Positions 52,971 through 61,033 of a stretch of 64,000 bases of DNA are shown here, one piece after another (within the stretch, counting starts at the first letter, position 1; each line of letters starts with the position of its first letter). The stretch comes from Hyperoodon ampullatus (lineage: Eukaryota > Chordata > Mammalia > Artiodactyla > Ziphiidae), in assembly GCA_949752795.1 (NCBI GenBank), contig CATKHW010000062.1, forward strand, positions 496,001-560,000. Direction: 5' to 3'. Position numbers and translations under genes: made by a program. The notes below the pieces were generated by a model. That model was not told the DNA's origin and did no database searches. It worked only from the letters and a program-made list of their open reading frames with translations.

Positions 52971-53380
52971 GGCCAGGCCCTAGGAACAGGTGTGGGCTCT
53001 TGAGAGTCAGGATAGACAAGGGGCTGCAGCTGCGGCTTGTTTTCTTATCATTTTATCTGGTCCATGAGTGGAAAACAACTTCAAGAAGACCCTATCCTAA
53101 TGAGAGGAACCCAGGAGTCAGGGAGAGGAATGATGGTGGGTGGAGACAGAGGCCTGGTGCCCTGGCTGCAGTGGAAGTGTCTGGAAGACCAGGCAGAAAG
53201 AGCCTGCAGAGAGTGATAGCCATGGTCACAGACCTGTCAGAGCTGCTGTTTGTTAGTTCAAGTCCTGCTCTGAGGTATTCTGTGTCAGCTGTGAGCGACA
53301 GGTGATCTGGGGGTTCTCTGCAAGGTGGGCTATGTGCACAGTTCCTGTGTGTCCAGCCCTGCTGGGGTACCTGCCCAGGG
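52971..53380. other. Unclassified stretch between the 2.73-kb array and a minisatellite
   Basis: About 410 bp without tandem structure or an identifiable element. It contains a chance frame (52961-53305) with no recognisable protein. It could be remnant retroviral or unique sequence; I see nothing decisive. Confidence 0.4.
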
Positions 53381-53572
53381 GAGCTCCATATCCTGGGAAG
53401 GACCTGAGTAGGAGAGCCCCATGGGCTGCTGGGTAGCTGCAGAGGTGAGCTCCATACCCTGGGAGGGACTTGACCACGAGAGCCCCGTGGGATGTGGGGT
53501 AGGGATGAAGCCCAGGTGAGCTCCATATCCTGGGATTGGCCTGACCACGAGAGCCCCATGGGCTGCTGGAGA
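53381..53572 (+). repeat. Three-copy minisatellite, 66-71 bp unit
   Basis: GAGCTCCATATCCTGGGA and variants begin at 53381, 53447 and 53518, each followed by GAGAGCCCCATGGG-type sequence. Open frames on the - strand here follow from the periodicity. Confidence 0.85.
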
Positions 53573-54362
53573 CCTGGTAAAGGATATCAGGACAGTCAGT
53601 GAAGCCACCGAGGATATACATCCAGTAGCTCCTATTTCCTACTCCCTGCTGGTCATTCTACCTTCCACCAGGCCATGGCATTCTGTATCAGACTTCAGTG
53701 ATGCCTTCTTCTGTATTCCATTCATCTCAGAGTCACAAGAATTTTTGGCTTGTGAGTGGCAGGACACAACATGCAACAAAAGCAATAATGCTGGGCCGTC
53801 CTGCCCCAATTGTTCAAAAATCCCCACACCATCATTGGGGAAATGTCCTCTAAAGACCTTAAAGTTCAACCTCTGTAAAAGGGAACCCTCCTTCAATATG
53901 CAGATGACATTCTGATCGCCAGGCCTACTAAAGACGCCTCTGAACTACCTAGCCAAGAAAGGATAGAAGGTGTCCAAGAAAAACGCTCAAATATCCCAGG
54001 CTAAGGTGACATGCCTGGGCTTCATTCTCACAGATATTCGGAGAAACGCATCCCAGGATAGGGAAGAAGCCATTTGCAGCCTTACCTCTTCTACAACTAG
54101 AAGACAGCTTAGGGGTTCCTGGGGAGGCCAAGGTTTTCTGCATCTGGATCCCTAACTACAGTGTCATAGCTGGGCCTCTACATGAAACACTGACACGAAA
54201 AGATGATGATCCTTTTGAATAGAATCCAGAAGCAGCCTTTCAAGAATGGAAAGAGCAGTCAATACAGACCCTTGCCCAGGAACTCCCTAATTTAGCTAAA
54301 CCCTTTGACCTTTATATACCCGGTCAAAGGTTAATCGCCCTCGGAGCCTTAGTGCAAAAACT
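53573..54362 (+). pseudogene. Class I (gamma-like) endogenous retrovirus pol remnant, reverse transcriptase region
   Basis: Broken translation matches gammaretrovirus-like RT in order: DLVKDIR and SDAFFCIP (about 53573-53735), the catalytic tyrosine-alanine-aspartate-aspartate motif at 53897-53908 within LLQYADDILIA, then AQISQAKVTCLGFIL (about 53983-54040) and the connection region ending near 54362. It is interrupted by several frameshifts and stops and lacks the upstream protease part, so it is non-functional. Assignment rests on recognised motifs; the exact ERV family needs a library search. Confidence 0.8.
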
Positions 54363-54900
54363 GGGACCACTTGAAATGGAGCAACACAAGAATGCTCTTC
54401 AGGTATGATAAACTATGGTCACCAAGGGCTTTGCCCACCGACTCATCAGGCCAGGATACTGGGGTATCTAAAAAGCTGGAAATCAGCAGCCCGCAAGGCC
54501 AGCTCCCTCCTAAGGGAAAAGGACCCCACGTGGTGATCCTAACCGCCCATCATTCCCTGAAGTTGCAGGGGTCGCTCTGTGGACACACTGACCTCGAGTG
54601 AGGAGGCCCTCCAACTCCAACCTCCAGAGAGATAAACGGGGGCAACGGGCCCCCAAGATGACTCGTGTGACCATCACTTGACCTGGAGTTTCTCTCAGAA
54701 AACGACAAGACTGTGCCCCGAAAGAGCAGACTACTGCTTGCAGGACTTACTGCACCCAGAGGGGAGCTAATAAGCTTGGTGGGGGAAACGTATATCATGC
54801 TTTCACCATAGAAAACCCTACAGACACCGCGGTGATGGTGGCCAATATGACCGGCTGGACTGCTGGCTACTTCTAAAGGCCGTTGACTCAGTGGACGTCA
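54363..54900 (+). pseudogene. Endogenous retrovirus remnant: integrase C-terminus into possible env start
   Basis: The sequence coding KGPHVVILTAHHSLKLQG (about 54518-54571) resembles the GPY/F end of gamma-like integrase. Most of RNase H and integrase is missing between this and the RT piece, so an internal deletion is inferred. Downstream sequence is degenerate and only suggestive of the pol-env overlap. Confidence 0.55.
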
Positions 54901-55440
54901 TGGTCCTGGATCACCACTGACCCTGGACTGTCTGGGAGTTGCGCGGGCAGGGCTCTGACACATGGTGCTGTTTGTACATTAATTCAGGGACCTAATTAAA
55001 GAAAGCACAGACTACTCGTCAGAGCATCTAGTCTGACAAAAACTGTCAGCCTAAGGTCGCCGAACATATGTGGGGTGGGGTGAAACCTGCCACCGCAGCA
55101 TCTCTGCGCCTGTCTTTCCTGGACCCTTAAAGGTCATTAGAATCTGTAACACTTCCAATGCTGGTGCTCAGGCGGACGAGAAGTGAGGCAGGAGGCCTTG
55201 GGACAATCAACCTCACCAGGAGGCTGGTGTGGAGACGTTTTGCCCCTCCCCACATGTATCAGGGCTCCCACCACAGCATGAAGCAGTTACAAAAGAGGGG
55301 TCTGCACCCTCAACACCCCAAGAATAAGGAACGGAACAAAAAGCAGAGGAGGTGTTCGTCTCCGGCAACGTTCATTAAAAATTCCTGGGAGATAAAAAGA
55401 GAATCTGGGCAATAAAATAAAGTCTAACCTGTTTTTCCTT
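54901..55440 (+). pseudogene. Possible ERV env transmembrane and 3' LTR start, strongly decayed
   Basis: GACACATGGTGCTGTTTGTACATT (about 54956-54979) could be read as the paired-cysteine region of a gamma-type TM protein. AATAAA signals occur at 55411 and 55416, followed by a T-rich stretch, as expected near an LTR polyadenylation region. Many stops; no product possible. LTR borders are not resolved. Confidence 0.35.
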
Positions 55441-56139
55441 TGTGCTTTGTCTAATTTCACGTGCTCCTAGGGTTCCGCATGCAGAGGTCCCACACCCGGC
55501 ACTTCAGACCCGATTTCCTAGTGCAGAATGGCTGGGTCGACACCTCAGCTAGCGGGGTCCCATGCAGACTCCGCGGCATAGAGCCTGAGCTGCAGCCAAC
55601 GCAGTCCTCGAGAGCTCCATCCCCTCCCTCCCACTGACGCTGCCGGGGACCCTACACAGCAGCCCAGCCCACAGCCCATGGGGGAGTGCACGCTCTCACC
55701 TCTCCATTCTGTTTTCAAAATAATGTTTCCTTTGCTTCTGAACCAAACTCAGTCTTGATCTGTTGGCTCCAATGACACTGGGCACGGGGACTCCTGTTGG
55801 GGTCCACTCTGGAGGATCAGTAACAGAAATTGAGAACATTGTAACTTCAATGAACAGATGTGTGAGCCAAACTGTAGTTAACATAGAGCAGTGTATAATG
55901 CTCGGGTAAAATAAGATGTTTCTAAGACTTACATTTGATATTTCCATCACTTTCCTATAAGCAAGTTCAGTGAAGACGTCTGTCTTATTTGTCAGGTCAA
56001 CATTAGAGAAATGAAGTGATTTATTTCCATGGATGTACATCGAATACTCTTGGCTGAAGCTTCAATCTTGTTTTGAATGCTTTTCCATTAAAAATGATAC
56101 CTCTCTTTCAGCTCCCCCATTTCTGAGAAGTATAAAATC
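55441..56139. other. Unclassified stretch, possibly LTR-related
   Basis: About 700 bp. The first part is GC-richer (55480-55700) and may be LTR U5-like; the rest is AT-rich with no identified element. A 114-codon frame on the - strand (55696-56040) matches nothing I recognise and is probably chance. Confidence 0.35.
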
Positions 56140-56237
56140 TTATAATTTATTATTACCAAAGGGGAAAGGTAGGAGAAGGGATAAATTAACAGTTTGGGAT
56201 TAACACATACACACTGCTATGTATAAAATAGATCATC
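56140..56237 (+). mobile_element. L1 3' UTR fragment, 5' part
   Basis: ACCAAAGGGGAAAGG followed by GGATAAATTAACAGTTTGGG and a TATAAAATAGAT motif is the standard L1 3' UTR order. It is interrupted by the SINE at 56238 and resumes at 56464. Confidence 0.88.
56225..56237 (+). repeat. Target-site duplication of the SINE, left copy
   Basis: AAAATAGATCATC, repeated exactly at 56451-56463 after the SINE A-rich tail. Confidence 0.92.
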
Positions 56238-56450
56238 GGGCTTCCCTGGTGGCGCAGTGGTTGAGAGTCCGCCTGCCGATGCTGGGGACATGGGTTCGTG
56301 CCCCGGTCCAGGAAGATCCCACATGCCACGGAGCGGCTGGACCTGTGAGCCAGGGCCGCTGAGCCTCCGCATCTGGAGCCTGTGCTCCACAACGGGAGAG
56401 GCCACAACAATGAGAGGCCCGCATAGCACAAAAAACAAACAAACAAAAAA
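56238..56450 (+). mobile_element. tRNA-derived SINE of the cetacean/artiodactyl CHR type
   Basis: Opens GGGCTTCCCTGGTGGCGCAG, with pol III A-box-like TGGCGCAGTGG and B-box-like GGTTCGTGCCC, then the tRNA-unrelated body and an A-rich tail containing AAAC repeats. Flanked by a perfect 13-bp duplication, so it is a bona fide retrotransposed copy. It inserted into an older L1 3' UTR. It is the strongest lineage marker in the window. Confidence 0.95.
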
Positions 56451-56463
56451 AAAATAGATCATC
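56451..56463 (+). repeat. Target-site duplication of the SINE, right copy
   Basis: AAAATAGATCATC, identical to 56225-56237. Confidence 0.92.
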
Positions 56464-56552
56464 AACAAGGAACTACTGTATAGCACAGGGAACTACACTG
56501 AATATTTTGCAATAACCTATAAGGGGAAATAATCTGAAAAAGAATAGATATT
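56464..56552 (+). mobile_element. L1 3' UTR fragment, 3' part
   Basis: AACAAGGAACTACTGTATAG, then AATAACCTATAAGGGG and GAAAAAGAATAGATA, continues the L1 3' UTR cut by the SINE. Confidence 0.88.
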
Positions 56553-56774
56553 TTTTATTGACATCATCTATCAATGACAGATAAAATGTAACCTAAGCAA
56601 GGCCGATGGTGAGCGCTTCTGACCCTGAAGATTTCAGTCATCTAAAGTTTGGGCTCTGCCTATTTCCCAAGGCCCTTAAAGGACATACGTGTAGCCGTAG
56701 CTTAAAAATTCCCCAGTTTGGGGTTCGGGGAGGCACTGATTTGGAAAAATCCCTGGTGTTCTCCTTACAAGCAC
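56553..56774. other. Unclassified stretch before the decayed satellite
   Basis: About 220 bp. CCCCAGTTTGGGGTTCGGGG with nearby CTGGTGTTCTCCTTAC recalls the end of an ERV LTR, but I cannot prove it. Similarity to the satellite becomes clear just downstream. Confidence 0.3.
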
Positions 56775-58320
56775 GGGACCCTTCCTACAGCTAAAACATG
56801 CCTGTCACACCTAGAGGATGGTACAACGTTTGATCGGAAAGAGTTTGGAAAAGGCAACTCATCTCCTCATCGCCTGGTGCTCGGGTTCAACCCTCCAGCA
56901 TATTTCCTAACAATCTCCTCACTTGGGGATATCGGCACCATCAACATCCTGTTGCACACAGTTTGGAATTTGTCCAGAGGATGAAGCGGAAGGATGAGAA
57001 AAATTTAGAGACAAGTCTTAGGTGTTCAGACAGGCACATGCCACTCTAATTTCCAATCCAGAAGACAAATTCATCAAAGGCTAGAATTGCCCACGGAAAC
57101 AGAATAGGGCTAGAGGAAATCCCGCTGTTTTGTGTCCAGTTTCCAAAAACACAAGTTGAAAAATGGAACTCAGGGGCACTAAAATTCATGAAACTGCAGA
57201 GTTGAAAATATCTATCGTCGAAAAATGTCTTGAGGTAAGTCACAGAAAAGGACTTGTAAGCAAGGGAGAGTGGCAGGAAACAGAATTGAAGAGGTAGAAA
57301 GGACTCCCCATTAAAGCACAAGAAAAGGGGCTGAACATCGCCAATGATGCAGTTGGCCAAAAAGGGTGTATGCATTTTTTCTGAATATATTCAAGTAAAG
57401 GCCATACACACTTTTTATCCAACCCAACAGGTGGGCACTGGAAATCAATATCACAAAATGTATCACTTCACATCAGTCAGAAGGGCCATCCACATAAAGT
57501 GTAAACACCAGAAATGCAGGACAGGGCGAGGAGAAAAAGGAGCCCTGTGAGGCTGATAGTGGAAATGTAATTTGCCAACGGCCACTCTGGAGAAGTGTAT
57601 TGTGTTTGCTAAAACATCTAAAAAATGAGCTACAGAGCATAGGGCACTTGCACTCATGGGCGTGTACCTTGGGAAAAACAAAAATCGACAGAAAACAGGC
57701 ACCCGAACGTTTACCACCTCTCTGTTAAAAAGGGCCTCAACTTGGATATAACCTAAATGTCCCTGGAAGGATAAAATGGATAAAAGAGATGGGGTACTTA
57801 TGTAGAGTGGAATATTACTCATCCAGAAATCAATGAAATAAGGCCAGTTGTAACAACTCTGGAGGAGTTACATACGATCATTCTGAGTGACATATGTCAG
57901 AAAGAAAAAGACACATATCATAAGATGTCACTTAAAGGTGGAATCAAAAATGGCTACACATGAAATAAATTACAAAACAGAAACATAGTCAAATATGTAG
58001 AAAATAGACATAAGGCTGCTAAATGGGAAAGGTGGGGAATGGTGAGGTATTATCCAGGAGGTTGAAATTAGCAAAGATACCATTCCAAGTACCAAATTGA
58101 ATAACTGACAAGGCCTACACGGTACCTCAAAGAACTGCACTCAGCCCACTCAAGTCACTGGAAAATAATACATATGACTGGTAAGCATCTGAAAAAGAAG
58201 TTATTGTTGTCTCACAGTACATGAATCAAGTGGATGTACAGCAGCAAAAAACAGAGCTTTGAAAATCAGCTGTAACCAATATAAAAATAAATTTAAAACT
58301 ATTTATAAAAACAGTGAGAC
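56775..58320 (+). repeat. Decayed satellite monomer D1
   Basis: Collinear with the array monomer from CCTACAGCTAAAACATG (array: TACTACAGCTATAACATG) through the palindrome region (centre GAATATATTC at 57383-57392, arms now imperfect) to the L1-derived A-rich end near 58310. It carries many substitutions and small indels. The ORF2-derived part still aligns, for example ATCATTCTGAGTGACATATG near 57878. Confidence 0.85.
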
Positions 58321-60065
58321 AGACAAAAATTCTTACAACTTTTGTTGAAGGGCTACGATGTAACATGGATTGAACACATGTAGACCCACAGCAGGATGAT
58401 TATATAAGGCTGGAAGCTATGCACGCTAAGAGATGTTAGAGAGGCTGGGTGAGGAAATGCTGACCTTTTAAACTAATACTGCCTGGTACCCATTCCATGG
58501 GTCCCAAATCTGCAGGTTCAAGGGAATCTTCTGACAGCGAAAACATGCCCGGGAAACCGAGATGAATGTACACCGTGTGCTCAGGAAAGGTGTCTAAAAT
58601 GCACCTCAGTTTTGATCTCCTGGTGCTGGGGTTCGCCATTCCAGCCACATTACTAACAATCTCCCCACTTGGAGAATCAGCACCTTTAACCTCCTGTTTC
58701 ACACAGTTTGCAATTTGTGCAGAGGATAAATGGGAAGAGGGGGAACCAATGAGAGATTAGCTGTAGGACTTTTGACAGGCACATGTCACTCTAATTTCCC
58801 ATTAGGAAGAATAATTAACCAAAGGCTCAGCCTGCCTCCCCAGAACCAGAATAGGGCCAGAAGTAATCCAATGGTTTGGCGGCCAGCTCACAAAAAAAGC
58901 GAGTTGCAAAATGGAGCTCAGGAGCAGACAATTCAAAGACCTGCAAAGATATAAATGATAACCAACGTCCAAAAATATATTCAGGTAAGGCAACGAAGAG
59001 GATCTGAATGAGAGGCAGAATTGCAGGAAACAGATTTCAAAAGGTAGATTGTACTCACATTTAAAGCATATGAAAAGCAGCAGAATTTCTAAAATGATGC
59101 GGTTGGGCAAAAGGGTGTATGCGTTTTTTTCGTGAATATCTTCAGGAAAAAAACACATGCAGAGTTTTTGGCCAACCAAGCAAGAGGGAAATGCAAATCC
59201 GCACAACAAAGAAGTCTCAATTTCCACTGCTCAGAAAGGCCATCCAAAAAATGTGTACAAACCAGAAATGCAGGAGAGGCCATGGAAAACAGGGAGCCTA
59301 GTCACGCTGATGGGTGGGGTATAAATATCCAAGAGCCACTCTGAAGAAGTGTATGCTGCTTTTAAAACATCTAAAATACAAAGCCCCGGAGCAAGGGGAC
59401 TTCAACTCATGGACATATAACTTGGGAAGACTAAATGTCAATAAGACACAGGCACCCCAAAGTTTAGGGCTGCTCTGCATACAAGAACCTCAACTTTGGT
59501 ACACCTAAAATATCCCAGGAAAAAGAGAAATGCATAAAGAACTTGTGGTAATTTTGTACAACGGAATATCACTCAGACATGAAATCAATGTATATAAGGC
59601 CAGTAGCAGCATAATGAGTGGATTTACGTATGATGATTTTAAGGGAAATTAGTCACGCAGAAAAAGAATCTTATCATAAGATATGACTTATAGAGGGAAT
59701 GTCAATATCACAACACATGAACTGAATTAGGAAAGAGAACAGAGTCTCACATTTAGCAAAAATCTCTTATGCCTGCTTCAGGGCAAAGGAGAGGTGGGGT
59801 GATGCATAAAACCAGAGTTTGATATTAGCACAGGTACCATTCCATAAACCAAATACAGAATAGACAAGACCTACACCTTCCTCAGTGAACGGGACTCAAC
59901 ACCCCTATGCCCCACAGAGGAATATATCTGAGTACTAAGAATCTTAAAACCTATGTATTGATATGTCTCCGTAAGGGAATCAATTGTGTCTAGACTGGCA
60001 TAAACACGTCAGTGAAAATCAGCTCAACCCCATTATAAAAATGAATTTCAAAAAACCCCCCCAAA
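58321..60065 (+). repeat. Decayed satellite monomer D2
   Basis: Full-length diverged monomer. Palindrome centre at 59134-59143 (GAATATCTTC), 1751 bp after D1. Its L1-derived 3' part (about 59750-60050) is visibly closer to the young array than its first half, which suggests patchy conversion or a composite origin. Confidence 0.88.
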
Positions 60066-61033
60066 ACAGCGAAATTCTTACACAATTCCTTCAGGGGTTC
60101 TGATGAAACCTGGAATGACCCTATCTGCAAAGACAGCTGGATGAGACATAAGGCTGGACACTTGGGACTGAGAGGACTGGTGAGATTGGGAGAGAAAATG
60201 CAGACCTTTTAAAGTAGTAATGCATGCCACCATTCCATGTGTCCCAAATCTCCAGGTAGAAGGGAATATCACTACAATTATAACATGTATGGGAAACCTA
60301 GAAAATGGACACCCTGTGATGGCGAAAGGTTTCTAAAACTCTCCTAATTTTTCCTCTCCTTGTGCTCCACTTTGGCATTCCAACTGCTTTACTATCAATC
60401 TCCTAACTTAGGAGAGTCAGCCCCTATAACCTCCTGGTTCGCACAGTTTGCTAATTGTGCAGAGGATGAAAGGGAAGAGGGAGAACCAATCAGAGAGTAG
60501 ATGTAGGCATTTGGACGGGCACATGTCACTCTAATTTCCTGGCAGGAAGAAGAATTAACCAAAGCCTCAGCCACCCACAGGGAACCAATATAGCCACCCC
60601 TGGAACCTGTATAGGTCCTGAAGCAAAATTGTGGATTTGCAGCCAGCTCACAAAGATGGGATTTGAAAATTGGAGCTCAGGGGCACAGCAATTCACAAAC
60701 GTGCAGACTTATAAAGGACTACTCACTTCCAAAAATCTGTTGAGGGAAGGAAATGAAGCGGCCTTGAAAATGACGCAGAATTTCACAAAACATATTTCAA
60801 GAGGTAAATTGGAATCGCCTTTAAAGCACAGGAAAAGCATCCCAACTTGGACAGAGATGCACTTGGCCAAAAAGGACATATGCCTTTTCTCCTGAATATA
60901 TTCAGAAGAAAACGCATACACCCTTTTTGGCCAATCAAGCAAGTGTGCAATACAAATCCACACTACAAAGAATTGTCACTTACCACCGGTCAAAAGGGAC
61001 ATCCGAATATCTGTAAAAACCAGAAAGGCAAGA
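60066..61033 (+). repeat. Decayed satellite monomer D3, truncated
   Basis: Diverged but closer to the array than D1. Palindrome centre at 60894-60903, 1760 bp after D2. Ends at CCAGAAAGGCAAGAGA, in the L1-derived half, where the minisatellite begins. Confidence 0.88.

Noticed and set aside
53385..53621. Overlapping - strand frames rich in repeated GAH/WSSP motifs
   Set aside because: They are translations of the three-copy minisatellite and have no independent support.
56238..56320. tRNA gene
   Set aside because: The A- and B-box-like motifs belong to the tRNA-derived head of the SINE; body, A-rich tail and target-site duplication show a retroposon.
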